Assembly (NCBI GenBank): GCA_018712245.1
Contig: DVHE01000007.1
Location: 1-64,000 of the forward strand
Direction: 5' to 3'
DNA length: 64,000 bases
Source: Candidatus Avoscillospira avicola
GTDB lineage: Bacteria > Bacillota > Clostridia > Oscillospirales > Oscillospiraceae
Shown: in pieces, positions 40,501 through 49,294 of the stretch
How positions within the stretch are numbered: the stretch's first letter is position 1
Layout of the letters: each line of letters begins with the position of its first letter
The notes under the pieces: model-generated
The model's input: only the letters and a program-made list of their open reading frames with translations
Told to the model about the DNA's origin: nothing
Database searches by the model: none
Translations under genes and position numbers: made by a program

Positions 40501-41463
40501 ATGGGCTTTGATGCGTTGCTGGGCAACCAGGATTTAAAGCGGCGGCTCTCCGGCACGCTGCACCAGGGGAAGGCTGGACACTGCTTTTTGATCGCCGGAC
40601 CGTCCGGCTCCGGAAAGCGGACGCTGGCCCGGCTGCTGGCCGCGGCGCTGGAGTGCGAGGGGCGGGATCAGCCCTGTGGCTGCTGCGGCCCCTGCCGGAA
40701 GGTCATGGCGGATATTCATCCCGATGTGATCACGGTGGACACGCCGGAGCGGAAAACCGTTCCGGTGGAACAGATTCGCGCCCTCCAGGCCGACGCCTAC
40801 ATCCGTCCCAATGAGGGGCGGCGGAAGGTCTATTGCTTCCCCCGGGCCCAGGCCCTGACGGAGAGCGCCCAAAACGCCCTTTTAAAGCTCATTGAGGAGC
40901 CGCCGTCCTACGGCGTATTTTTGCTGCTCAGCGACAATCCGGAAAAGCTATTGCCCACGGTGCGCAGCCGCTGCGCCATGCTGCGGCTGGAGCCTGTACC
41001 CCGGGCGGAAGCGCTAGAGTGGCTGGAGCGTCGGTTCCCGGACAAAAGCCCTGGGGCGCGGCTGGCGGCCTACGACCGCAGCGGCGGCTATCTGGGGCAG
41101 GCTGCGGAGCTGCTGGAGCGGGAAACTGCGGCGCCGGAAACGGCGCAGCTGCTGGAATTGCTGGTGCGGCGGGATTCCCTGGCGCTGGTGTCCCTGGCGG
41201 CGTCGCTGGAGCGCAAGAGCCGGGAGGAATTTTTGACGCTTCTGGCCGCGTGGAAGGAACTCTTCTCCCTGGCGCTGATGGCCCGCGCCGGTGCGGCTGC
41301 CCCGGAGGATGCCGTACGCATGGCCGGGGCACTGGCAGGTGCCGCACTGATGCAGTGCGTCCGTGCGATGGATACGTGCTTGGACGCGGCCAACGCCAAT
41401 GTGGGGCAGGGCCATCTGTGCGGTTTTCTGGCCGCGTTGCTGGGCGAGGTCATGGCAGGCTGA
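40501..41463 (+). CDS. holB: DNA polymerase III delta-prime subunit
   Basis: IAGPSGSGKRTLARLLA, CGCCGPCRKV, NALLKLIEEPPSYGVFLLLSDNPEKLLPTVRSRC. Confidence 0.9.
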   Translation: MGFDALLGNQDLKRRLSGTLHQGKAGHCFLIAGPSGSGKRTLARLLAAALECEGRDQPCGCCGPCRKVMADIHPDVITVDTPERKTVPVEQIRALQADAYIRPNEGRRKVYCFPRAQALTESAQNALLKLIEEPPSYGVFLLLSDNPEKLLPTVRSRCAMLRLEPVPRAEALEWLERRFPDKSPGARLAAYDRSGGYLGQAAELLERETAAPETAQLLELLVRRDSLALVSLAASLERKSREEFLTLLAAWKELFSLALMARAGAAAPEDAVRMAGALAGAALMQCVRAMDTCLDAANANVGQGHLCGFLAALLGEVMAG

Positions 41464-41541
41464 CGGCCTGGTGCGCGCGTACGATATTTTGATAGAAGTA
41501 TTTTGGATATCCACTGCGGTGGACGGAGTAAGGAGCGACCC

Positions 41542-42924
41542 ATGTTAGAACAAGAAAACACCACCCTCAGCCAGGAGCAGACCGAAATTCCTGCGGACCT
41601 GCTGCCGGAGGCGGAAGGGGAGAAGCCGGAGGCGGATGCGCTGCCTGCGGAACCGGAGAAAGCGGCAGAGCCGGAAGAGCGGCCGGAAGAACCGGTGCAG
41701 GTGGCGGATATCCATTTCCGCACCAACAGTAAGGTCTATTTTTTTGACCCCGGCGACCTGGAACTGAAGGCCGGGGATCATGTCATCATCGACACGGCCC
41801 GGGGCCAGGAGTACGGCATCTGCGCCGCGGGAAATCACCTGGTGGCGCCCAAGGATATCGTTGCACCGCTGCGCAAGGTGCTGCGGATCGCCACGGAAAA
41901 GGACGAGCGAATCAACGCGGAAAACGAGCAGAAGGAAAAGCGGGCCTTCGAGGTCTGCCAGCAGAAAATTCAGGCCCACGGCCTGGATATGCAGCTGGTG
42001 TCGGCAGAGTGCGCCTTCGACGGCAGCAAAATCCTCTTTTTCTTCACCGCCGATGGACGGGTGGATTTCCGGGAACTGGTGAAGAACCTGGCTTCGGTGT
42101 TCCGCACGCGCATTGAGCTGCGGCAGATCGGCGTGCGGGACAAGGCCAAAATGGTCGGCGGCCTGGGCATGTGCGGACGGCCCTTCTGCTGCCGGGAGTT
42201 CCTGGAGGACTTCCAGCCGGTGTCCATCAAGATGGCCAAGACCCAGAACCTCAGCCTCAATCCCACCAAGATCTCCGGCACCTGCGGCCGGCTGATGTGC
42301 TGCCTCAAATATGAGCAGGAGGCCTATGAGGACCTGCTGAAAACCAGCCCGAAGAATGAATCCTTTGTGGATACGGTGGATGGACGGGGCACGATTGTAG
42401 ACGTCAACTTGCTCAAGCAGACGGTTCGGGTGCGGATGGAGGACGAGCCGGACACGATCAATACCTATAAAAACACCGAGATCGTGGTGCTGCGCAGCGG
42501 AAAGGCCAAAAAGACCGATCCGCCCATTCCCAAGGACCTGGCGCCCCTTTCCTCGCTGCCCAAGCCGCTGCGGCGGGTGGAGGAGGTGGCGGAGACGCTG
42601 CCGGAGGTGATGTTCCGCGGCCAGTCTCTGACGTCGGAGCAGCCCCGAAGCGAAGCGTCTGAAAAGCCGGAGGAGAGCCCGAACCGCAGCCGGCGCCGTC
42701 GGCGCAAACCGGCTGAAAAGCAGGAAGGCGGTGCCAAACCGCAGCAGAAACAGGAAAAACCACCACAGCAAAAGCAGGAGCGGCCGGAGCGGGATAACCA
42801 GCCCCGGGAGAAAAAGCTCCGCCCCGAGGGAGCAGAAGCGTCTTCTGCCCCGGATGCGCCGCGCCATCGCCGTCGCCGCCGTCCCAGAGGCAAAGGCGGA
42901 GAGGGGAAACCCCAGGCTGAATAA
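41542..42924 (+). CDS. PSP1-domain protein (RicT/YaaT-like) with basic C-terminal tail
   Basis: VDFRELVKNLASVFRTRIELRQIGVRDKAKMVGGLGMCGRPFCCREFL...GTCGRLMCCLKYEQ; downstream of holB as in other Firmicutes. Confidence 0.92.
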   Translation: MLEQENTTLSQEQTEIPADLLPEAEGEKPEADALPAEPEKAAEPEERPEEPVQVADIHFRTNSKVYFFDPGDLELKAGDHVIIDTARGQEYGICAAGNHLVAPKDIVAPLRKVLRIATEKDERINAENEQKEKRAFEVCQQKIQAHGLDMQLVSAECAFDGSKILFFFTADGRVDFRELVKNLASVFRTRIELRQIGVRDKAKMVGGLGMCGRPFCCREFLEDFQPVSIKMAKTQNLSLNPTKISGTCGRLMCCLKYEQEAYEDLLKTSPKNESFVDTVDGRGTIVDVNLLKQTVRVRMEDEPDTINTYKNTEIVVLRSGKAKKTDPPIPKDLAPLSSLPKPLRRVEEVAETLPEVMFRGQSLTSEQPRSEASEKPEESPNRSRRRRRKPAEKQEGGAKPQQKQEKPPQQKQERPERDNQPREKKLRPEGAEASSAPDAPRHRRRRRPRGKGGEGKPQAE

Positions 42925-42941
42925 CGGAAGACAAACAATGT

Positions 42942-42985
42942 GGCTCTGCACAGTAGGTAAACCACCTACTGTGCGGAGCCTTTTG
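42942..42985 (+). terminator. Rho-independent terminator
   Basis: GGCTCTGCACAGTAGGT...ACCTACTGTGCGGAGCC + TTTT. Confidence 0.85.
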
Positions 42986-43210
42986 GTACTCCGCCGCCGC
43001 TATGCAGCCTAAGTGCGGGATGCTGCCGACGGCCCGAACCAGATGTGAAGGCAGCCCGGAAAGCCAAAAAATGCATCCAATTTGCAAATTTTTTGCTTTG
43101 AGGCGGGGAATATTGCTCTTGCAGGAACGTTTTTCCCGCGGTTTCCGTCCTATAATCAGACAACTTCCGCGCCTGCTGGGCGCGACCCCATTTGCAAGGA
43201 GGGACCTGTG

Positions 43211-44560
43211 ATGGATCAGGAAAGAAATCGGCGGCCTGGAGGCGTCGGGAAGGCGCTGCTGGGGGCCTTACTGGTACTGGTGCTGGCGGCAGAGCTGGGA
43301 GCTGCCGGCCTGTTGGTTTGGTACCTGCGCTTGCCCAAAGAGACGGAAGCCATCACGGTCCCGGTCACACCGCTTCAACCGACGGAAGAGACTGCGCCGG
43401 AGCCCGCGCCGACGCCGGACCCCGAGCCGGACCCGGCCCAACAGGAGCTGCTCCAGGCCCGCCAGGCGCTGCTGGAGCGGGCCTACAGCCTGGCCCAGGG
43501 CTATTACTACACCGAAGCGCTGGCGCTGCTGGACCAGGCCGACAGTCTGCGCAATCCGCAGACCGAAGCCCTCCGCCAGGAGATCGCGCAGAAGCAGGCC
43601 GAGCTGGTGCCCTATGAGGGCGATCAGTTTTACCATATTTTCTTCCACAGCCTGATTGTGGACACAGATCGTGCGTTCGATGGCGATTACGATTCAGCTG
43701 GATATGATCTCTATATGACCACGGTTTCTGAATTCAAGGCCATGCTGCCCAAGCTCCAGGCGGCGGGATTTATCCTCTATGACATCACCGATTTGGTGGA
43801 GTTCCGGGACGGCAAGGCGGTACGTCGGGAGATTCTGCTGCCGCCGGGGAAAAAGCCGCTGGTGATCTCCGTGGACGATGTGAATTATTATAAGTATATG
43901 GAAGGCGACGGCTTTGCCGAGCGGCTGGACGTGGACGAAACGGGACGGGTGGTGACGGTGGTGGACGGTCAGCCCACCTATGACGGCGACGTCATGCCCA
44001 TCCTGGACCAGTATGTGGCCGAGCATCCGGAATTTTCCTGGCAGGGCGCCAAGGGCGTTGTGGCCATCACCGGCTATGAGGGCGCCTTTGGCTATCGCAT
44101 CACCGACCTGGAGGATTACGACGCCGAGACCCAGGCATGGATGCTCCAGAAGACCCAGGATGTGGCGGAGGCCCTCCGGGGGAGCGGCTGGCAGATCGCC
44201 TGCCACAGCTATACCCACAACCAGTATTGGAGTGACCGCACCATCACCGACCAGCAGGAGCAGTACGACATTGGCCGGTGGAAGCGGGACATTGCCCCCT
44301 ACGTGGGAGAGACCAACATTTTCATCTCGCCCTTCGGCGTCTCCTTCGCCGACGACGATCCCAGGCTCCTCTACCTCAAGGAGCAGGGCTTCACCATCTA
44401 CTGCCCGGTGGAGGCCAATATGACCACCCGCTGGGAGAACGGGATGCTGTTCCAGGGGCGGCTCAACCTGGATGGACTGGTGATGAAAGACTATCCCGAG
44501 CGGGTCAAGCGGTTCTTTTTTGACCCGGCGGATCTGCTGGACCCGGCCCGTCCCGGCTGA
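43211..44560 (+). CDS. Membrane-anchored polysaccharide deacetylase-like protein
   Basis: N-term TM; KPLVISVDDVNYYKYM, WQIACHSYTHNQYW, FISPFGVSFADDD. Confidence 0.75.
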   Translation: MDQERNRRPGGVGKALLGALLVLVLAAELGAAGLLVWYLRLPKETEAITVPVTPLQPTEETAPEPAPTPDPEPDPAQQELLQARQALLERAYSLAQGYYYTEALALLDQADSLRNPQTEALRQEIAQKQAELVPYEGDQFYHIFFHSLIVDTDRAFDGDYDSAGYDLYMTTVSEFKAMLPKLQAAGFILYDITDLVEFRDGKAVRREILLPPGKKPLVISVDDVNYYKYMEGDGFAERLDVDETGRVVTVVDGQPTYDGDVMPILDQYVAEHPEFSWQGAKGVVAITGYEGAFGYRITDLEDYDAETQAWMLQKTQDVAEALRGSGWQIACHSYTHNQYWSDRTITDQQEQYDIGRWKRDIAPYVGETNIFISPFGVSFADDDPRLLYLKEQGFTIYCPVEANMTTRWENGMLFQGRLNLDGLVMKDYPERVKRFFFDPADLLDPARPG

Positions 44561-44603
44561 CACGGGGATGCAGAGCAGATATGGCAGAGCAGACGGTCTC
44601 AAA

Positions 44604-44883
44604 GGCAGCCGGGGCGCAAACACTGCGCCCCGGCTGCCTCAGCGTGTCGAAAAACCCCCGGAAGCGGGAAACAAGCCTCGCAGAGTTTCGCCGCCGCAGC
44701 GGCGAAATAAAATTAAAATGGCGATTTCCGGGGACATGCGCATCGGAAATCGCACTTTACACCTCCAAAGGTTCGACAGCTTTTCGAAGAAAACCGAGAA
44801 CCTTTGGAGGTGCAATCCCCTTTGTCAAAAAAGCAATGCTTTTTTGACAGTTTCAAAGAGCCCCGGTTTTGGCACCGGGGCTC
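44604..44883. other. Hairpin island in convergent intergenic region (six hairpins)
   Basis: Stems at 44604-44638, 44686-44707, 44721-44753, 44760-44812, 44824-44848, 44858-44883. Confidence 0.85.
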
Positions 44884-44900
44884 TTGCGTATTGCGGGAGT

Positions 44901-46289
44901 TTACTTCGCCTGCATAGCCTGGTCGATGGCGGCGGCGGCTTCCTTGCCGGCGCCCATGGCCAGGATGACGGTGGCAGCGCCGGTGACGGCGTCGCCGCCG
45001 GCGTAGACCTGGTCGCGGGTGGTCATGTGGTTCTCGTTGACCACCAGGCAGCCCTTGCGGTTCACTTCCAGGCCGGGGGTGGTGGAGCGAATCAGCGGGT
45101 TGGGGCTGGTGCCCAGGGACATGATGACGGTGTCCACATCCAGGACGAACTCGCTGCCTTCCACGGGGATGGGACGGCGGCGGCCGGAGGCGTCGGGCTC
45201 ACCCAGCTCCATCTCGATGCAGGTCATGCCCTTGACGCGGCCATCCTCGTCGCCCAGAATTTCGGTGGGGTTGGTGAGGGTCTTGAAGATGATGCCCTCT
45301 TCCTTGGCGTGGTGCTGCTCCTCCAGACGGGCAGGCATCTCAGCCTCACCGCGGCGGTAGACGATGTACACGGTCTCGGCGCCCAGACGCTTGGCGCAGC
45401 GGGCGGCGTCCATGGCCACGTTGCCGCCGCCGACCACGGCCACGGCCTTGCTGACGATGATGGGGGTATCGCTGGCATCTTCGTAGGCCTTCATCAGATT
45501 GACACGGGTCAGGTACTCGTTGGCGGAGTAGACGCCGCGGAGCGCCTCGCCGGGGATGTGCATGAACATCGGCAGGCCGGCGCCGGAGCCGACAAAGACG
45601 GCCTTGAAGCCCATCTCCTCGAACAGCTCGTCGATGGAGAGGACCTTGCCGATGACCATGTCGGTCATCACGGTGACGCCCATGGCCTGGAGCTTTCTCA
45701 CTTCGTTGGCCACGATGGCCTTGGGCAGACGGAACTCGGGAATGCCGTAGACCAGCACGCCGCCGGCGGTGTGGAGAGCCTCAAAGATGGTGACGTCGTA
45801 GCCCTTCTTGGCCAGCTCGGCCGCGCAGGTGAGGCCGGCGGGGCCGGAGCCCACCACGGCCACCTTGATGCCGTTGCTCTGGGGCTTTTCGGGCATGGCG
45901 TTGACGTTCTCGCGGTACCAGTCGGCGACGAACCGCTCCAGGCGGCCGATGGCCACGGGCTCACCCTTGACGCCGCGGACGCACTTGCTCTCGCACTGGG
46001 TCTCCTGGGGACAGACGCGGCCGGAGAGGGCGGGCAGGGCGTTGGTGGAGGTGACGATCTCATAGGCGGCCTGGAAGTCGCCCTCGGCCACCTTGGCGAT
46101 GAACTCGGGGATGTGGATGTTGACGGGGCAGCCCTCGACGCACTTGGGCTTCTTGCACTTAAGGCACCGCTTGGCCTCTTCCACAGCCATTTCGGCGGTG
46201 TAGCCCAGGGCGACCTCCTTGAAGTTGTGGTTGCGGACGTTGGGGTCCTGCTCCGGCATGGGAGTCTTGGTCAAAGTCATATTAGCCAT
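44901..46289 (-). CDS. NADPH-dependent glutamate synthase-like flavoprotein (GltA/NfnB-type)
   Basis: CLKCKKPKCVEGCPVNIHIPEF, VGSGPAGLTCAAELAKKGYDVTIFE, VVGGGNVAMDAAR. Confidence 0.92.
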   Translation of the reverse strand: MANMTLTKTPMPEQDPNVRNHNFKEVALGYTAEMAVEEAKRCLKCKKPKCVEGCPVNIHIPEFIAKVAEGDFQAAYEIVTSTNALPALSGRVCPQETQCESKCVRGVKGEPVAIGRLERFVADWYRENVNAMPEKPQSNGIKVAVVGSGPAGLTCAAELAKKGYDVTIFEALHTAGGVLVYGIPEFRLPKAIVANEVRKLQAMGVTVMTDMVIGKVLSIDELFEEMGFKAVFVGSGAGLPMFMHIPGEALRGVYSANEYLTRVNLMKAYEDASDTPIIVSKAVAVVGGGNVAMDAARCAKRLGAETVYIVYRRGEAEMPARLEEQHHAKEEGIIFKTLTNPTEILGDEDGRVKGMTCIEMELGEPDASGRRRPIPVEGSEFVLDVDTVIMSLGTSPNPLIRSTTPGLEVNRKGCLVVNENHMTTRDQVYAGGDAVTGAATVILAMGAGKEAAAAIDQAMQAK

Positions 46290-46301
46290 GGTTGCTCTAC
46301 C

Positions 46302-47156
46302 TCACTTAATCAGGTCCTGGCCCAGCTTTTCCAGGCGGCACATATGGGTCTTGTTGGTCTCGGCCTCGCGGTCCCGGTAGACGCCGTTGCGGCTCATCAG
46401 CTCGGCGAAGTCCACCTTGTGGCCGTCAAAGTCGGGGCCGTCGACGCAGGCAAACTTCACTTCGCCGCCCACGGTGACGCGGCAGCCGCCGCACATACCG
46501 GTGCCGTCCACCATGATGGGGTTGAGGCTGACGATGGTCTTGACGCCGAAGGGCTCGGTGGTCTTGGCCACGAACTTCATCATCGGGATGGGGCCGATGG
46601 CCAGCACTTCGTCGTACTGGTTGCCGGCTTCCAGCAGCTCCTGGAGCTTCACGGTGACGAAGCCCTTTTCGCCATAGGAGCCGTCGTCGGTCATCAGGTA
46701 GAGGTTGTCGCTGGCGGCCTTGAACTCGTCTTCGAGGATGACGATGTCCTTATTGCGGAAGCCGACGATGACGTCCACTTCCACGCCGGCCTCTTTGAAG
46801 GCCTTGGCGGAGGGGTAGGCGATGGCGCAGCCCACGCCGCCGCCGACGACGCACACCCGCTTCATGCCCTCCACTTCGGTGGGCTTGCCCAGAGGACCGA
46901 CAAAGTCCTGGATATAGTCGCCTTCGTTCATCTGACCCAGCATATTGGTGGACAGGCCCACCTTCTGGAAGATGATGCTGACGGTGCCCTTCTCCCGGTC
47001 ATAGCCGGCGATGGTCAGCGGCACCCGTTCGCCCCGCTCGTCGATGCGGAAAATAATGAACTGGCCGGCCTTGGCCTTGCGGGCCACGAACGGCGCTTCG
47101 ATCTCCATGTAAGTGACCGAAGGATTCAGCTCCTTTTTGCACACAATCTTGTACAT
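46302..47156 (-). CDS. Ferredoxin-NADP reductase-like subunit (NfnA-type / PyrK-like)
   Basis: YKIVCKKELNPSVTYMEIEAP...CVVGGGVGCAIAYP...MVDGTGMCGGCRVTVGGEVKFACVDGPDFDGHKVDF. Confidence 0.92.
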   Translation of the reverse strand: MYKIVCKKELNPSVTYMEIEAPFVARKAKAGQFIIFRIDERGERVPLTIAGYDREKGTVSIIFQKVGLSTNMLGQMNEGDYIQDFVGPLGKPTEVEGMKRVCVVGGGVGCAIAYPSAKAFKEAGVEVDVIVGFRNKDIVILEDEFKAASDNLYLMTDDGSYGEKGFVTVKLQELLEAGNQYDEVLAIGPIPMMKFVAKTTEPFGVKTIVSLNPIMVDGTGMCGGCRVTVGGEVKFACVDGPDFDGHKVDFAELMSRNGVYRDREAETNKTHMCRLEKLGQDLIK

Positions 47157-47266
47157 ATTGTTTCCATTCCTTCCTTGCGGCAGTTCAGATGAACGCCTCT
47201 TTGTCATGGTGATTATACCAGTATCCCGGGAAAAAGTAAAGGAATGCCGGATATAAATTTGGTCAA

Positions 47267-48172
47267 TTAGTCGGATGCTGCCACACCCGCCCGATGGGCG
47301 ATCATCTGCGCCGTGATGGAGACGGCGATCTCTGCCGGGGTCTCCGCGCCGATGGCGAGGCCGATGGGGGAGTGGAGAGATTGGATGCGCGCTTCATCGA
47401 TGCCGGCTTCCCGGAGCCGCGCCTGGGTGGCGGCCACTTTCTTGCGGCTGCCGATGCAGCCGACGTAGGCGGCGGGGCTCTGGAGGAGCTGCCGGAGGAT
47501 CTCAAAATCGCCCTGGTGGCCCCGCGTCATCACCACGGCGTAGTCGTCCGGGGTCATGGTGATGAAGTCGGAAAGCCGCAAATAGTCCGCATGAATCAGC
47601 GCCTGGGCGTCGGGGAAGAGCGCGGGGGTGAGGAACTCGGTCCGCTCCTCCAGCACCGTCACCGAAAAGTCCACCCGGGCCAGGGCCGGTACCAGCGCCT
47701 GGGACACGTGGCCGCCGCCGAAGACATAGACCATCCCGGGCCGCTGCAGGGCCACGGAGAACCGGCCGCCGTGGACGCCGGGTTCGCTGTGGTCCGAGAC
47801 GGCTGCCCCGCCGCCCTCCGTGAGGGTGAGATACCGCCCGGCGGCCAGGTCCGGGATGTCCGCCGGAGCCAGATAGTGGAACCACACCGTCACTTCGCCG
47901 CCGCAGATCATCCCCAGGTCCGCTGCGCTCTCGTTGGTCAGGCGGTAGGTCCGCTGAGTGAAGGTTTTCGTCCCCAGCACCCGCCGGGCCTCCTGCTGGG
48001 CCTCGTACTCCACCAGCCCGCCGCCGATGGTGCCGGCCACCTGGTGGGCAGTCACGGCCATCATGGCGCCGGGGCCCCGGGGCGCGGAGCCGCGGCGCTC
48101 CACCACAGTGCAGAGAACCGTCGCTTCGCCCGCCGCTCTGGCCCGGGCCAGCGCTTCAAAGACTTCTTTCAT
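47267..48172 (-). CDS. XdhC/CoxI family protein
   Basis: ERRGSAPRGPGAMMAV, GTIGGGLVEY, YVFGGGHVSQALVPAL, YVGCIGSRKK. Confidence 0.92.
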   Translation of the reverse strand: MKEVFEALARARAAGEATVLCTVVERRGSAPRGPGAMMAVTAHQVAGTIGGGLVEYEAQQEARRVLGTKTFTQRTYRLTNESAADLGMICGGEVTVWFHYLAPADIPDLAAGRYLTLTEGGGAAVSDHSEPGVHGGRFSVALQRPGMVYVFGGGHVSQALVPALARVDFSVTVLEERTEFLTPALFPDAQALIHADYLRLSDFITMTPDDYAVVMTRGHQGDFEILRQLLQSPAAYVGCIGSRKKVAATQARLREAGIDEARIQSLHSPIGLAIGAETPAEIAVSITAQMIAHRAGVAASD

Positions 48173-48241
48173 GCTGCTGCCTCCCGTTTCGCTTGATTGT
48201 TTTTATCATACCATACCCCGTGATGGGCCGCAAGGCAATGT

Positions 48242-48300
48242 CCTGTTGCAACTGGCCGCAGAACCTGATAAAATGCCCTTGAGGGAATATTTGCAACAGG
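48242..48300. promoter_or_regulatory. Promoter TTGCAA-N17-TAAAAT (48246-48274) flanked by inverted repeat CCTGTTGCAA / TTGCAACAGG
   Basis: Sequence inspection upstream of degV-family CDS. Confidence 0.6.
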
Positions 48301-48346
48301 CAAAAGGTGTGTGCCTGTTCCAATCGAAAGGAGACTGGAACTTGTA

Positions 48347-49195
48347 ATGAACATTCAAATCACGTCCGACTCCACCTGCGATCTCAGCCCGGAGCAGCTG
48401 AGGCAGTATCGGATCGTTCTGATGCCGCTGGCCGTGGCCATGGACGGGCGGGACTATCACGACGGGGTGGATATTCAGCCGCAGGATATTTACGACCACG
48501 TGGCCAAGGGCGGCGGCCTTCCGGTGACGGCGGCGGTCAACGCGGCCCAATATGAGGCGGTCTTCGCCCAGTACGCCCGGGATTACGACGCGGTGATCCA
48601 TGTCAACATCAGCGCGGAGTTCAGCTCCTGCTACCAAAACGCCTGCCTGGCGGCGCAGCAGTTTGACAACGTCTACGTGGTGGACTCCCGCAATCTCTCC
48701 ACCGGCCACGGCCTGGTAGTCCTCCGGGCCGCAGAGCTGGCCGAGCAGGGCGTGCCGGCGGCGGAGATCGTGGAGACCCTGCGGGAGATGACGAGCCGGG
48801 TGGAGGCCAGCTTTATTCTGGACCAGCTTCAGTATCTCAAGAAGGGCGGACGCTGCTCCGCCGTGGCGGTGCTGGGGGCCAACCTTTTGAAGCTCAAGCC
48901 CTGCATCGAGGTGCGGGACGGCAAGATGGGCGTGGGGAAGAAATACCGCGGCAGCTTTGACCACTGCCTGGAGGCCTATATCACCGACCAGCTCTCGGGC
49001 CGGGAGGACCTGGAGCTTTCCAGAATTTTTATCACCCACTCCGGTGTGGAGGAGCACACGCTCCAGGTGGCCCTGGACACGGTGCGGCGGCTCCAGCCCT
49101 TTGCGGAAATCTGCGTCACCCGTGCCGGGTGTACCATCTCCAGCCACTGCGGCCCCGGCACCATCGGCGTGCTGTTCGTGCGAAAGAATTCATAA
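48347..49195 (+). CDS. DegV family fatty-acid binding protein
   Basis: MNIQITSDSTCDLSPEQL, VVDSRNLSTGHGLVVL, GRCSAVAVLGANLLKLKPCIEV. Confidence 0.92.
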   Translation: MNIQITSDSTCDLSPEQLRQYRIVLMPLAVAMDGRDYHDGVDIQPQDIYDHVAKGGGLPVTAAVNAAQYEAVFAQYARDYDAVIHVNISAEFSSCYQNACLAAQQFDNVYVVDSRNLSTGHGLVVLRAAELAEQGVPAAEIVETLREMTSRVEASFILDQLQYLKKGGRCSAVAVLGANLLKLKPCIEVRDGKMGVGKKYRGSFDHCLEAYITDQLSGREDLELSRIFITHSGVEEHTLQVALDTVRRLQPFAEICVTRAGCTISSHCGPGTIGVLFVRKNS

Positions 49196-49294
49196 TTCGC
49201 CGGGAAATTCCATATCATTTGTGCAGCGCCGAGCCACCTTTGCGGCCCGGCGCTGCGGCAGTATCGGGCGCGGACAGAGAGGAGGCGCGGCGCC

